NCBI GenBank assembly: GCA_002917775.1
Contig: KZ627162.1
Location: 22,961 to 86,960, forward strand
Origin: Glaciozyma antarctica PI12
Lineage: Eukaryota; Basidiomycota; Microbotryomycetes; Kriegeriales; Camptobasidiaceae
DNA: 64,000 nucleotides
Reading direction: 5' to 3'
This document shows positions 32,767 through 45,217 of the stretch, piece by piece; within the stretch, counting starts at the first letter, position 1, and each line of letters starts with the position of its first letter. The notes beneath the pieces were generated by a model. That model saw only the letters and a program-made list of their open reading frames with translations, made no database searches and had not been told where the DNA came from. Made by a program: the position numbers and the translations under genes.

Positions 32767-34692
32767 ATGGCCGTGAGTCGCCTCTCCTGCTCAACCCAGC
32801 TCCTCGCTAACCACACGCTCGCGCACAGGAGATGGATATCGACTTTGACGACCTCGTAGACCAGAACCAGGACTACACCTCCGCCGAAGCGCACCCCGAG
32901 ACGGCTCGCATCCTCTCTGAGCTAGACCGCAAGGTCTCTGCGCGCCGCATCGCCGTTCCGACCAAAGACCTGGACGTGCGGATCCGACTTCGGGAGATGC
33001 GGGAGCCTATCTCGTTGTTTGGGGAGCGGCCGGAGGATAGGAGGGATCGCTTGAGGGAGGTGATCAGCATGAGCAGGGACAGGGATGTCAGGATGGATGA
33101 GAGTGATGAGAGCAGCGACAGCGGGATTGAGGACGAGGAGAAGGAGGAGGAGTTCTACACAGAGGGGACGATGGAGCTCAAGAAGGCGAGGAGGGATATC
33201 GCAGAGTTCTCTATTGAGCGGTGAGTGCGTGTGGGGAGGCAGGGAGCTGGGAGCTGATGAGCTGGCGTTGCGCAGGGCACGGAAACGACTCGCAAGGCAG
33301 CGACTGGAGACGGGGCTGCCGCTGGGACGACTTATCGACGTTCGGAGGGCAGTGTTTGCGGAGCTCAAGTCGTTCACCAACCTCGGATCCCAGATTGGCG
33401 ACACTCGCGCGCTCTCCTCCCTTCGCTTCTCCCCCGACTCTTCCATGCTCCTTACTTCGTCGTGGACTGGAACCGCAAAACTCTGGAGCGTCCCGACGTG
33501 CAAGGAGATCAAGACCATCAAAGGTACGTTCGCGCGTGCGGAAGGAGCGAGGAGACGAGCTGATGAACGCGTGGTGCAGCCCACAAGGAGCGGATAGGAG
33601 GAGTCGCATGGCACCCTCAAGCCACGCTTTCGCAGAGCCGAACCGCCGCCAACTTTGCCACCAGCGGAGCCGACAACGACGTCAAGATCTGGGGTCTCGA
33701 CGGGTCGGTCCTCTCCTTTCGCGTCGCGCTTCACAAGCTGACGTTCGCGCTCGCAGCGACGCACCTCTCCAAACTCTCACCGGTCACTCTTCTCGCGTCT
33801 GCCGAATCGCGTTCCACCCTTCGGGCAAGTACATCGGTTCGGCGTCCTACGACGGGACTTGGCGACTTTGGGACGCGGAGCGAGGGGGAGAAGAGTTGCT
33901 GCTGCAGGAGGGGCACAGCAAAGAGGTGTACGCTATCGCTTTCCAGGACGACGGAGCGTTGGTGTGTACTGGGTGAGCTGCTGTGCACGACTTGGCCGGG
34001 ACGTTGCTGATCGAGTTGGGGCGAGCAGTGGTTTGGACTCAATTGGACGCGTGTGGGATCTTCGCTCGGGCAAGACGGCGATGGTGCTGGATGGGCACGT
34101 CAAGGACATTCTCGGCATCGACTTCTCTCCCAACGGGTGCGTCCCTTTCTCCGCCCTGCGAGCGAGCGCCACTGACGCGCGTCGCAGCCACCAAATCGCC
34201 ACCGGCTCCAACGACGACACCGTCCGAATCTGGGACATGCGCTCTCTCAAATCCATCTACACGATTCCAGCACACAAGTCCTCTGTCTCGGACGTCAAGT
34301 TCTTCCACACCTCCTCCTCCTCTCTCCCCACCGGCTCGACCCCCGTTCCGCGCGGGTTCGCCAAGCTCCCCGTCTTCGCCGACGACGTGCGGGATCCGGT
34401 TGAGAAGGATGGCGAGAAGGTCGACATGCCGCTCACGGGGAGCTTCCTCGTTTCGAGCGGGTACGACGGGTTGATCAAGGTTTGGAGCGCGGACGACTGG
34501 CAGTTGATCAAGTCGATGACGAGCGACGCGGCGGGCAAGGTTATGAGTGTTGACGTCTCGCCTGGTGAGTTGTTTCGTTTGGTGTGGTGTGAGGTGGGAG
34601 CTGATGGTGTTGCAGATGCGAGGTTCATGGCGAGCGCCGAGTACAGTCGGACGTACAAGCTGTGGAGCTCACCGAACGTCGATTTGGAGTAG
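32767..34692 (+). CDS. PRP4: U4/U6 snRNP protein Prp4 (PRPF4 homologue)
   Basis: A spliceosome component that binds the U4/U6 di-snRNP with Prp3. Exon 1 is only ATGGCC; after one intron the protein continues [16 protein letters not shown]. The SFM motif ([20 protein letters not shown]) and the helix [19 protein letters not shown] match the family. A seven-bladed WD40 propeller follows: [120 protein letters not shown] and a last [12 protein letters not shown]. Stop TAG is at 34690-34692. About seven short introns. The frame is consistent throughout. Confidence 0.93.
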
Positions 34693-35180
34693 TGGGGATG
34701 TAGCAAAGGAGCTCGGTACCATTGGGGCGTTCTGATCTGTCTGCTCCGTCTACTCTGCTCTCGTTCTTTTCGCGACGTTGTTGTCCGCGGAAAAAGGAGC
34801 GGGGTCTTCGCTGCCAGTCAGTATTTTTTTTCGCTGGGCTTCCGACGACACAAGCTGACCTTCCTAGCAGGCTTCGTTGAATCCTCTCCTGCACTTGAAT
34901 TCTTCGCCGACGAGTCAGTTTTTCTGCGAGATCCGAAGGCGGAGCGAGCGCGGGCTTCCGCTGCATCTCGCTAAGACGGACGTCCGTGCGTCGAGCAAGG
35001 TCCTTTCGAGGTGAGCTCTCTCTCCTGGATTCTACCACGTCGTCGTCGTCTAAGCGCCGCAATCGACGCATTCGATCACCTCGTGGACGCTCGACCTAAA
35101 GGCGTCAAGCAGGGTGAGCTCCTTCTTTCGTCCCCAGCGCCACCTCCACGGACTCCTTGCTAACCCGCTTTGCTGAAGCA
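34693..35180. other. Intergenic
   Basis: About 490 bp after PRP4. Splice-like signals (CAG at 34870, GTGAGC at 35010, CAGGGTGAGC at 35109) suggest non-coding leader exons of the next gene. A T-run lies at 34827-34834. No coding exon was established. Confidence 0.35.
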
Positions 35181-36669
35181 ATGTTCGAACGCACCCCGCC
35201 GTCTTCTTTCGTCCGTCCTCGAGCTCTATCAGGCGTACGAGAACGCCCCGTCATCCCTTTCAGCGGAAGGGCTGCTTCGTCGACCTTCGCCGATCGACCT
35301 GCAGTGTGCAGTCCTGCCCCAACCGGTCGTCCGACTCGAAGCTTTCGTGAAGTCTCACCGTCGCGACCTTTCTCTATCCGCCAAGCTTCACCAGCACGAG
35401 CGTCGCCTTTGTCCCGGCCACCCCTTCCTTCAGGACGACCTCTCTCGGACCCAGCACCTCCCACTTCCCAATTACGCCAACTCTCGTCTTCCCCTCCTAC
35501 GCGACTTCCTCAGCATCGTTCAGGACTCTCAAGGCCGCCTTCTCCTCCTCCCCCTCGTACGTCCTTCGCGAGGCCACCTTCCCCTCCCCCGCCCTGCGCG
35601 CGTTTCGAGGCCGCCTTTGCCTTCCACCACGTTTGGACGCGCTCCTCCTCTTCGACTGCCTTCTCCGGCGCCGATGCGTCCGATGACGGTTCACCCTGAC
35701 GACGCTCAGCTCGGTCGGAGGTCTCTCAACGTGCGTTCCTCCTTTTTCCCTCCCTCGTCGATAATTGCTGACCTCGCTCGCTCTCTCAGCGTGATCCTCG
35801 CTTCACTGGTGCGAACGGCATCCTTCGCGCGCACCGCGTCCTTCCCCTCGCCTTCACCAAGCACTCCGATTCCCTCCTCTCCTACAATCGCCTCGTCTAC
35901 GCCCAATACTCCGGCACACTCCCGCCCCCCGTCCTCGCTCAAGCGCACAAGCTCCTCCTCAGCATCGTCCTCTTCGCCGACTCGCTCTTGCCGATGATGC
36001 TAGGCTTGGGAATGCTCGCGAGGAAAGGGGAGAAGGCGGCGAGGGCGCTTAGGGGGAGGAGAGCGGATAGGGAGGAATGCTTGTGCGAGTATGCGACGAG
36101 CTGGGCCGAGTGCAGGAGCGAGTGGAAGGAGTTGAACGAGCAGGAGAAGGCGCAGAGCAGGTGGATGTACGATAATTGCGAAACTCTCGCAGCGAGCGTC
36201 GACCCGTGGTCCAGTACGTTGAGCTCCCTTTCCCCTCGCTCAGCATCACTCATCATTTCTTCGACAGGGGATTCCATCTCCAAGCGCCCCGCAGAGCCCA
36301 GGACGCGACTCGCCGACCTCCCAGGGTGGATCCCTCCCTCGGTCGACTTCCTCGTCGGCACGCGCGCCGCCATCGCGCTTCAAATCGAGCAGATCTACTG
36401 CTCGCTCGCGGCGTACAGTCCTGAAGTCTGGAGTACGCCCGAGATGGGGGATCTCGGCGTCCTCGCAGAGCAATGGGCCGAAGTAGAGGAGCTTTCGATG
36501 GCAGGTGCGTCGTATCTCGCGCTCGCTCTCGCTGTGGGACTGACTCTCTTTGTCTGCAGCCATTTCGCTTATTCGCGAGAGCATCAAAAGGCTCGTTTCG
36601 ACGTCGGCGAAGAGCCCTGCGAACAACGGACCCGCGAACAACGGGGGTCGAAGGTCTCGCGGGAACTAG
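35181..36669 (+). CDS. Unrecognised protein, helical C-terminal half
   Basis: I did not recognise a family. The C-terminal part is convincingly coding. After the intron at about 35732-35790 it reads RDPRFTGANGILRAHRVLPL, NRLVYAQYSGTLPPPVLAQA, CLCEYATSWAECRSEWKELN, LADLPGWIPPSVDFLVGTRA and AISLIRESIKRLVS, ending SRGN with TAG at 36667. It looks mostly alpha-helical with a Trp-rich segment. Upstream, two overlapping frames are open: one from ATG 35181 (MFERTPPSSFV, Pro/Ser-rich, stopping at 35699) and one that joins the C-terminal half directly but lacks an early ATG. How they connect is unresolved, so the N-terminus is a guess. Confidence 0.5.
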
Positions 36670-37241
36670 GTGAGCTGTCTCGCTCTGAGATTTCTCGCGT
36701 GAGCTTTGGCGCTGATTCAGTTGGGCGTACGTAGGCTGAGAGGAGGTGGATGGACGTTTGAGCTTGATTTTGGTTGAGGGAGGGCGGAGAAGGGACTTTG
36801 AGCAATGGAACGACCTCTCACTTGATCCCATCGATCCAGCTCCTCTGTTGCATACTATACGCTTACGATGATTGTCGGGTGCGATTCGCAAAGCCGGGAG
36901 CGAGGGAACAAGCGTGAGACAGGGCGCGTGCTCGAAGGCCGACTGCTCTTGCTCTCCTTCCAACCTCTCGCGACACACTCCGGACCTTCGAAGCAGCAGA
37001 AGACGACAGCACTCACCACGCGCTCCGCCTCTCCTTCTCCCGACCCATTCGCGAGCTCAGCAGCTGGAACGAGTCGGAATCAGAAGGTAGGGAGCCGGTC
37101 CTCAGCTCGAGGGAAGCAAAGTGGCGCGTGTGGAGAGTAGAGGAGCTGGATGGAAACACACCAAGCTTCCCTGGAGCTCAAGGAGAACTGGAGAAGCTGG
37201 AGCTGACTCGTGCTTCCTCCTCGTCCAGCTGGAACTCCGCT
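36670..37241. other. Intergenic
   Basis: About 570 bp between the unrecognised gene and the first F-box/LRR gene. Both neighbours are on the plus strand. No gene or motif recognised. Confidence 0.4.
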
Positions 37242-38781
37242 ATGATCATGGAGGACGAGCCGCTCGACAGCGCTGCTCCGATACCGTTCCCACAATTATC
37301 CAGGCTATTCCAAGAGCTTGCGTGAGTCGTGCACGTCTGCTACAGCTGGTCCCGCTGACCTCCAACTCTCTCCAGAGCTTCCGAACCGCCTGCCTCCCTT
37401 CTCTCCCTCCCCACCGAGCTCCTCGTCAGGATCTTTGAGCTCTTGGTTCCTCAATTCGCACAACCAGGCGTAGACTGGGAGCATTCGTACGCGGACCTGG
37501 ACGACCTTCGCTCGCTGCAGCTTGTCGACCGGCGTCTTCACCAGATCGCGCAGCCTATCACTTGGCGTGCGGTGTTGCTCGACGGACCGGAGGACGAGGA
37601 GGAGATCGGAACAGCTCAGCTGTACCGTTCCAGTCAGGAACATGGCTTCGTTCACGCCCTCGAGTGGGCCTTGCCGAGTAACTTTGGCGCGATGAGCGTT
37701 GTCGTCCTTCCTCTCCTTTCCTCTCTCCACTCTCTTCACCTTACGACGCCAGAAGAGCACACCCTACTCCCCTCCTACCTCTCCAGCGCCTTCGCCCAGC
37801 TGCCCTCCCTCCGCCATCTCTCCCTCGTCGGTTACACGTGCTTCCAGGACGACGACTTTCGGATTGCAGACAAGATCCCCTCGCTGGAGAGCCTCGAGCT
37901 TCGTAGCCCTTGGGAGGAGGTGGGATTTGTTTGCCAGGCGACGAATTTGCGGTCTCTCTGGGTGGAACTCGATGATCACGAAATGTTAGCGACCATCATT
38001 GCGTGGTGCCTCCCTTCCCTCGAGGTGCTCCGAATCGAAGGCGCCGAGGACGAGGAAATCGGCATTTCCGAACTAGTCGCTTCTATCGAAGCCGCCGACT
38101 ACTCCGCAGAGGTCTGCACGCACTTCTTCGTGCCTTCGCAAGCGAGCTGACCCGCTCAATCACAGGATTTCGCCACCTTCCCCCTCCACACCCTCATCCT
38201 CGACAATCTCGACTCACTACACGACAACTACTTGATCAGCGGCATCACCGCACCTTCTTCCTCCACGCCGACGATCACACTCCTCAAACTCCTCCCACCC
38301 ATCCTGCGACTCGAGCTCCTCGACTGCTCCTGCGTCCTCAACAAATTCTCCTTCGCATGGTCCAACTCCTATTTCCCTACGGTCCAGCATCTCACCGTTG
38401 AAGCGCAGTACGACGAAGAAAATGGAGACCGTCCAATCCTTCAAGAAGCACGTTCTTCCCTCGCTCGCTGCGCGCTTCGCTGACTCGAGCTCCCAGAACA
38501 CCCTGCAAGGCCTGATTTCCCTCCTCGCCCCCTTCCCCTCCCTTCGGACTCTCACTATCATCGACTTCCTTCACTACCTCTCGCCTACCGCGCTCGCCGC
38601 GACGCCGATCGAGGATGTAGGATTCGAGCACAGCGCGTGCCTCGCGGCGTTGCTGGATTTCGTGAGGCGGAAGACGGGAGTCGAGATGGTTGTGTTGAGA
38701 TGGTTGCAAGTGAAGAAGAGTATTAGGTGTAGGAGGGAGGAGAGGGGGTGGAGTTGGGAGCTGTGGTGGGATCAGTATTAG
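37242..38781 (+). CDS. F-box / leucine-rich-repeat protein, copy 1
   Basis: The start MIMEDEPLDSAAPI is followed, over an intron, by an F-box: LLSLPTELLVRIFELLVPQF, then RSLQLVDRRLHQIAQPITW. F-box proteins recruit targets to SCF ubiquitin ligases through Skp1; the target here is unknown. The rest forms irregular leucine-rich repeats (LPLLSSLHSLHLTTP, LPSLRHLSLVGYTCFQDDDF, IPSLESLELRSP, CLPSLEVLRIEG, LLPPILRLELLDCSCV, FPSLRTLTIIDFLHYL). It ends WELWWDQY, TAG at 38779. Joining the exon at 38440 to NTLQGLISLL in frame needs a donor reading GCACGT (GC-AG type) after PILQE; otherwise a one-base shift is present. A tandem paralogue follows downstream. Confidence 0.75.
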
Positions 38782-39513
38782 CGAGGGGGTTGGGAAGGAG
38801 TCTTGCGTGCTGAGGATTTGCGAGGACGCCGTTTTGAGAGAGGAAGGGGGAGGTGATGTGTGAAAAGTACGAGAAGGAGCGGCGAACGTTCGAGCTTGCG
38901 AAGCCCTCGCTACCGAGCGTCGATTCTGCTGTGGTGCGGTGAGTCTTTTCAGACGTCGAATCTGAATCTCACTCAGCTGCTTCCTCAAGCTCGTAGAATC
39001 GCAAACTCGAAGCGCTCCCCTAGAGAACGGCGGTTGAGGAACCTTGGTCGGCTACTCAGGCGCAACTCGGAGAACGTTGTCGCTTTCTCTTTCTCCTTTT
39101 GTGCAGCGGTGTGCAGAGGACGGCTGAGCACCTGTTTCGAGCTGAACATAAGACGAGCAGGATGAACGACCGGGAGGAGAAGGTTTCGAAGGGGAGCGAG
39201 CGTGAAGAGGAGCTGAGCGCTGAAGCCGCTGAGGTTCGTTCTCCTTCCTCCCTCCTCCCCTCATCCGTCGTCTCAACCGCTGCACCGTCAACCTCAAGAG
39301 CAGCAACCGCAGTAGCAAGCCGTGCTCTACTCGATCTTGTGCGTCTCCTAGCCCACCGCTAGCCCCTCCCGAACAGTCAACGTCTCAGTCGCGAGGTGAG
39401 CCGGCTCCGCTTTGCAAGGAAGGAGGGGGACGGAGTTGTACGGGGATTTCATGGAAAAGGGGAGCCGCTGCTTGGAGGCGCAGGGAAGCTGACAGGCTCA
39501 CTTGCAGTTCAGC
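38782..39513. other. Intergenic between F-box/LRR paralogues
   Basis: About 730 bp. It holds short open frames with no recognised product. A possible leader intron ends at CTTGCAG just before the copy 2 start codon. Confidence 0.4.
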
Positions 39514-41070
39514 ATGAACGGTCCAGGCGACTTGCCCGACGACGAGGGCATGGCTAAACTGCTGGCCAAGATCACGGATCTCTGCCAGAAATCACCACCT
39601 CCGTAAGGCTTTCCAAAGGTCGCCAGCGAACCACTGCTGAAAGACCTCCGCGCAGAGCGGCTCACAAATCGCTGCTCTCGCTCCCCGACGAACTCCTCGT
39701 CAAGGTCCTCGAGCACCTCATTCCTCCCTTCGCGCAGCCAGGGATAGACTCGGATAGCTGTGATCAGGATCTGAGGAACCTTCGCAGGATCCAGCTCGTC
39801 AACACTCGCCTTCAGCGTATCGCGTACCCGATCACTTGGCGGGCTGTGGCCCTTTACGGGCCTGAGGATGAGGAGGAGGAGGTCGCGACGGCTCAGCTAT
39901 ACCGCGCCAAGCGGCAGAACGAGCTGATTTACGCTCTCGAGTGGGCCTTTCCGACAAAAGTCACCGCGACGAGTGTGGTCGTCCTGCCCCTCCTCTCGTC
40001 GCTCACCTCCCTCCACCTCACCGCACCCGACGACCTCCCCGACATCCCTTACTACCTCTCCAAGGCTCTCGCCCAGCTTCCTCGCCTTCACCACCTCTCC
40101 CTGATCAACTACGAAGGCTTCGAGGACGACGGTTTTCTGATCGCCGACCAGATCCCCTCGCTTGCGAGCCTTGAGCTTCGCCTCTCGGAGGACGGAATTT
40201 GGTACAGCATGAATTTCGTTTTCGGGGTGACAAACTTGCGGTCGCTTTGGCTGGCAGTCTCTACGTCCGAAGTAATGTCGGGACTCGTCGTCAACTGCCT
40301 TCCACACCTCGAATGGCTTCGAATCGACGGCGAAAAGGGCCCAATCAACATGGACGATCTAGCCAGGTCCGTCGAGGAGCGTGTCTTCATTTCCAAGGTT
40401 CGCATCGCTATCATCCTTGCTCCTCGCGGACGACCTAACGTCGAGTCTCCTTCGCAGATCTTCGTCACTTTCCCCCTCCGCACACTCATCCTCGACAACT
40501 CGACTCCTTGCACGACACGTACGGCTCCAACAACGCAGTACCCGCCACCACGCCGACGATCAACCTCATCAAGCTCCTCCCACGACTGCGACGCCTCGAG
40601 CTCCTCGATTGCTCCTGCATCCTCGTCAAGCCTTCGCCCGCCTGGGCCGCCAACTCCTTCCCCAGCATCCAGCATTTGAAGATTGGCGTTTCCTCTGGCG
40701 CCAACACTACCTCGCCGATTCTCCGATAAGTGAGTCCTCGCCATCCCACGTTTCGCTCCTCCTAACGCGCAGTGTCCGCAGGGAACCCTCCGCGGCCTAA
40801 CCTCCCTCCTCAAATCCTTCCCCTCTCTCCGCACTCTCACCCTCCCCGACTTCGTCCCTTCCCTCTCCCCCGCTCGGCTCGCCGCGACGCCGTTCGAGAA
40901 TATCGGGTTCGAGCACACGCGCGTGCCTTGCGGTGCTGCTGGATTTTGTGAGGAGGAAGACGGGGGTGGAGGAGGTCGTGCTGAAGTGGCTGAAGGAGCG
41001 GAAGAGCGTTCGGTGGAGGAGGGAGGAGGAGGGATGGAGGGGGGAGCTTTGGTGGGATGCCTCGCTGTAG
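39514..41070 (+). pseudogene. F-box / leucine-rich-repeat protein, copy 2, frame-broken
   Basis: A close paralogue of copy 1 with the same exon plan. It starts MNGPGDLPDDEGMAK and has the F-box LLSLPDELLVKVLEHLIPPF and RRIQLVNTRLQRIAYPITW. Repeats run LPLLSSLTSLHLTAPDD, LPRLHHLSLINYEGFEDDGF and CLPHLEWLRIDGEKG. Compared with copy 1, one base is missing near 40498 (GACAACTCGAC against GACAATCTCGAC), and one base is extra near 40917 (CACACGCGCG against CACAGCGCG). The stretch between them (SLHDTYGSNNAVPATTP, RLRRLELLDCSCILVKP) is therefore out of frame, although preserved in sequence. The end aligned with copy 1 is GELWWDASL, TAG at 41068. Either a young pseudogene or two assembly errors. Confidence 0.6.
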
Positions 41071-41207
41071 GGCTGGCTGTGTGAGGGCTTTGAAGGCGTG
41101 TACGGAGGTGTAGGAGCAGCAAGCAAGCAGTACCAGAGCTTGTTGAAGGACCGAAGCAGAGAGTGCTGCACCAAAAACATCCTCGCTACCTCCCTTGACT
41201 CCCGCCC

Positions 41208-42871
41208 ATGCTCCTTCGCCGTTCGTTCTCAACCCTCAGAAGAATGCAGCTCTCAATCCCCGCCCAGTCTGGCGCCAGTCGCGCCGCTACTCTCCTCTTC
41301 GCGCCCGAGGGGATCTACGGGCAGTACGTCGCGGATCTCGCTGTCTCGACCGGCGAGAAGGTGCGTTCCCTTCAAGTCTGCGCCGCTGCTCCTACTCACC
41401 TCGTTCCTCTCCTTAGCTCAGCCTAACCTCTACCGACGGCACCGTCATCACCTCCCTGCCCGCCATCGCCACCGCTCTCTTCGAAGCCGGAGGGAAGACC
41501 GCTGCCGCACTCGGACAGTCGGAGGAGGAGAAGGTCGAGGTGAAGAGCTGGTTGACCAAGGTTGGAGAGGGTGATCTCGAGATCAAGGTGCGCTGCAGGC
41601 TTTCTATCGTGCGGTGGGAGGGCAGGAGAGCTAACGGCAGCTGCACACGCAGGCGCTGGACGACTTCCTCACCTCTCGTTCCTACCTCGTCGGCTCCAAG
41701 CCCACCGCCGCAGACCTCTCCGTCTTTGCTTCTCTCCACCCCTACATCGTACGTACCCTCTCTGACCCGCGCACCGCTCGCTAACCTCCTCGCAGGCCAG
41801 CGCAACCCACACCACCCTCCTCTCCCACCCCTCCGTAACCCGGCACTTCGACCACATTCAGCACCTCCCTCTCGTCTCCACCGTCCTAGCCCGCTCAACA
41901 CTCTTCACTCCCGCGACCGTCGCTATCGACGCTGCCAACGTCCCGCTTGTTGAGATCGCGCCCGAGGTCAAGGTGAAGAAGGTCAAGGAGGGAGAGGCGG
42001 CGCCTGCGAAGGTGGTGGAGCATGTGAAGGTGGTTGAGGAGGGTTAGAGAAGAAGGTCAAGGAGAAGAAGGTCAAGGCGGATAAGCCTGCGGGGGAGAAG
42101 AAGGTCAAGGCACCGGTTGCGGCTGCTGTGATTGAGGCGCCTGCTCCTTGGATGGTGGATCTGCGCGTCGGAAAGATCATTGATGGTGCGTTCGTGTGTT
42201 TGGATCGTGTGGGTCACAGCTGACGCATTATGGGCTGCAGTTAAGCTCCACCCGGACGCCGACTCGCTCTACGTCGAGACGATTGATGTCGGAGAGCCTG
42301 AGCCCCGAACGGTCGTCTCTGGCCTCGTCAACTACATCCCCATTGAGCAGAGTACGTCCTTCCTTCTCCTTCTCCCCGCAAGAGCTAACGCCGCTCCCAT
42401 CGCAGTGCGCGGCAAGACCCTCATCACCGTCTGCAACCTCAAGCCCGCCAACATGCGCGGCGTCAAGTCCTTCGCCATGGTCCTCTGCGTTCGTCCCTCC
42501 CCTCTCCTACCTCCACTACTCCTCGCTGACATCCCACGGCACAGGCATCATCAAAGGAGGTCATCGACGGAGGACTCGAATTCGTCGACCCTCCCGCCGG
42601 TTCCGTCCCCGGAGACCGCGTCTACTTTGAAGGCTTCGAGTCCCAAACCGCTCTCGATATCCTCAACCCCAAGCGCAAGATCTTCGAGACCGTTCAGCCT
42701 GGTACGTTTCGCTTCTTTCTCGCTTTCATGTCGCTGATGAGGGGAGTAGGATTCGTGACGCTTGATTCGAGGGAGGCGGCGTGGATTGCGGAGGACAAGA
42801 CGGTGCACAAGATCGTTACGGCTAAGGGCGTGTGCATGGCACCGACGTTCGTGGGAGCGAGTCTGAGCTAG
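41208..42871 (+). CDS. ARC1: Arc1/AIMP1-like tRNA-binding aminoacylation cofactor
   Basis: Arc1 holds aminoacyl-tRNA synthetases and delivers tRNA to them. The N-terminal half is GST-like ([54 protein letters not shown]). A Lys-rich linker with repeated KKVK follows. The C-terminal EMAPII-type OB-fold includes [62 protein letters not shown] and [13 protein letters not shown] at 42869. In the linker near 42045 the frame stops (EEG then TAG) while the Lys-rich frame resumes one base off; no convincing intron explains it. The first ATG gives [12 protein letters not shown], which looks like a mitochondrial presequence; the second, at 41244, would give the cytosolic form. Confidence 0.85.
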
Positions 42872-43118
42872 GAGAGGACTGTAACCCAGGTTTCCTCTCG
42901 GATCAGGAACGCGAGCTGTACATTTCGGGAGGGCATTATCGAGGTGGATAGAAAGCTATGTGGGGTCGAGAAGATTAGAGGTTGGGCTCTGCGAGAGGCA
43001 TTAGCTGCTGGAGTCGGAATCGGCGGGGAGAGGAACGCACTGGAGCCTACGCGACCCTTCACCGTCGCTCCCGAAGCGAGCAGCATCTGCGCAACCCAAT
43101 CCATCAGTACCGGCATCA

Positions 43119-45217
43119 TCAAGCGCAATCGCGGTCCCTCTCACCATCCAGAGCTCTAAGGAGGAGGAACGAGATCAGCGACGTCTTCATGAGCTCGAAG
43201 CGAAAAAGGACGTACTGCGAGGCGTGTAAGGAGGGTACCGGTTCGCGAGCACAGGCTCAAACATGAGGGGAACCGAAGCGTACGCCCTCTGGTGCGAGAA
43301 CGTATCGAACGAAGCCTTGCCACTGCCACCACTCGTCAGTTGCGTTCACTGAAAACGAAAAGCGGGGACGAACTGGTAGTTACCTTGTCCCGAGGGACCG
43401 TGTCCACCAAACGGAAGGCCAGGGATGAGGAACTGTACGAGCGTGTCGTTCTGGACGTATCCTCCCGAGCGGGTGTGCTCGAAAACTGTGGCGGGGTGAG
43501 CTGATGAATGGGGAGGGAGAGAGAGGACGTACTGTATTTGCTGTCGGCGGTGCTGTTGGTGAAGACGTAGAGCGCGAGAGGGTTCTCGTGCGCTGAGATG
43601 TACTTTGCGATCTCCTCCTTCGTTTCGAGCGTGAGGATGGGGAGGATGGGTCTGCGTCCCTGCATCAGTACTTCCGAGATGCGAAGGCGGTGGCGCGACG
43701 AACCCGAAGATCTCTTCCTGCAGGAGCGCGTCGTCCTCCTTGACGTTGTCGACGACGGTAACTTCGATCCTGTTCGTCTCGGGGGAGGTCTTTCCGCCCA
43801 TGATGATATCTCCCTTGGTCTTCTCAAGGAGGGAAGAGAGGCCTAGCAGATCGCGCATCAGCTCTAGCTCAGCGATTCGAGCGAACGCCACTCACGAGCA
43901 AAGTGGTTCGGGGTAACAATCTTCGAGTAGTCCTCCTCCTCGAGAAGCGACTTGCCCGAGGGAGCGAACTCGGCGAGCGCAGCGTGGAAAGCGGCGATGA
44001 GCTTGGGCTTCGCAGCAGCAGAGCAGATGGTGTAATCCGCAGCGATACAGATCTGTCCACTGTTCGTGACCTTCTCTCCTTCGTCAGCTCAGTTCCAGCT
44101 TGCGAGGGCGAAGGACGGACCTTGGACCAGAGGATCCTGCGGCCCGCAGTAGCGAAATCTGCGTCGTCCAGAACGACAGCTGGGGACTTCCCGCCTAGCT
44201 CGAGAGTAATGGGCGTGCTGCATTTCGCATGCTGTTAGGGCGAACTCCGAGCGGCGAGGGACGGAAACGCACAGGTGCTCAGCAGCGGCGCGCGCGATGA
44301 TGCGTCCGACGTTTCCGCTTCCGGTGTAGAAGATGTGGTCGAACTTGCGCTTGAGGAGGTCCGTCATCTGGTCAACGGCGCCGTTGATTACCTGGTAAGC
44401 CGAAGTGTCCAGATCTTACGGTCGCTGATGAGCTAAATTTCGGCGGTTGTTGCAGCGGAAAGGACCTACACTTGGGAATGAGACGCGTGATGAGCGCAGC
44501 GACGTTGGCGGACTGCTCAGCGGGCTACAAAAGAGGTAGTCAGCTTCGCATGGAGCCACGTTCAAGTTGGAGGACGCACCTTGATGATCGCAGGGCATCC
44601 GGCACTGATAGCTCCGAGGAGAGGACCGAGGAGGAGGACTGGAAACGCAAGTTAATCAGGGGAAGGAGCTCGCTAGCGTAGCCGAGGGAGCCTACCGATG
44701 GGGACTGCGGGCGCGAAAGATCAGCATAAGGTCTCAGGATGGCACAGCAAGCACGGCAAAGAGAGGACGTACAGTTCCAGGTTCCAACGATCAAAACGAC
44801 GCCTGCGTTCGCAGAGCAGCGTCAGCTCGCCGCCCCCCAAGACGCTATCCAACGCAACGCACCCTTGGGTTCGCTGTAGACCTTAGGCCCAGCTCCCATC
44901 CACAGCAACGTCGTCTTGACACTTGCCGGTGTTGCCCAGGTCTTGACATGCGCAAATGACTCGTTGATCTCCGCCTTGATGGGATTTATTTCGGCGGTCA
45001 ACGTTTCGAAAGCAGGACGGTTCAGGTCGAGCTTGAGCGCCTCGACGAAGGCGTCCTCGTTATCTTGTACAAGGAAACCGAGCTGCTTGATCTGCGCCTT
45101 GCGCCATTCGATGGAGCGGGTGGTACCGCTGGCGAAGGTCGCTTGGACGGTGTCATAGGCGGCTTGGATCTCGGGAAGAGGGGTGTAGGTGAGCGGAGGC
45201 CATGTTGGATAGGACAT
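43119..45217 (-). CDS. Class-3 (fatty) aldehyde dehydrogenase
   Basis: It oxidises aldehydes to acids with NAD(P)+, and is closest to the ALDH3 group (yeast Hfd1, long-chain aldehydes). The start [16 protein letters not shown] at 45217 is followed by [20 protein letters not shown], the NAD-binding [16 protein letters not shown], the general base in [10 protein letters not shown], and the catalytic cysteine in [13 protein letters not shown]. Then come [14 protein letters not shown] (across an intron) and [12 protein letters not shown]. The last exons carry [20 protein letters not shown] and end RDRDCA. The intron between GPSGQG and SGKASF does not keep frame by one base with any donor/acceptor I could find. 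All catalytic residues are present. It lacks an obvious C-terminal membrane anchor. Confidence 0.87.

Noticed and set aside
35497-35694. Minus-strand Arg-rich frame opposite the unrecognised 35-36 kb gene
   Set aside because: Arg/Glu-rich antisense of Pro/Ser coding sequence, with no start context or motif.
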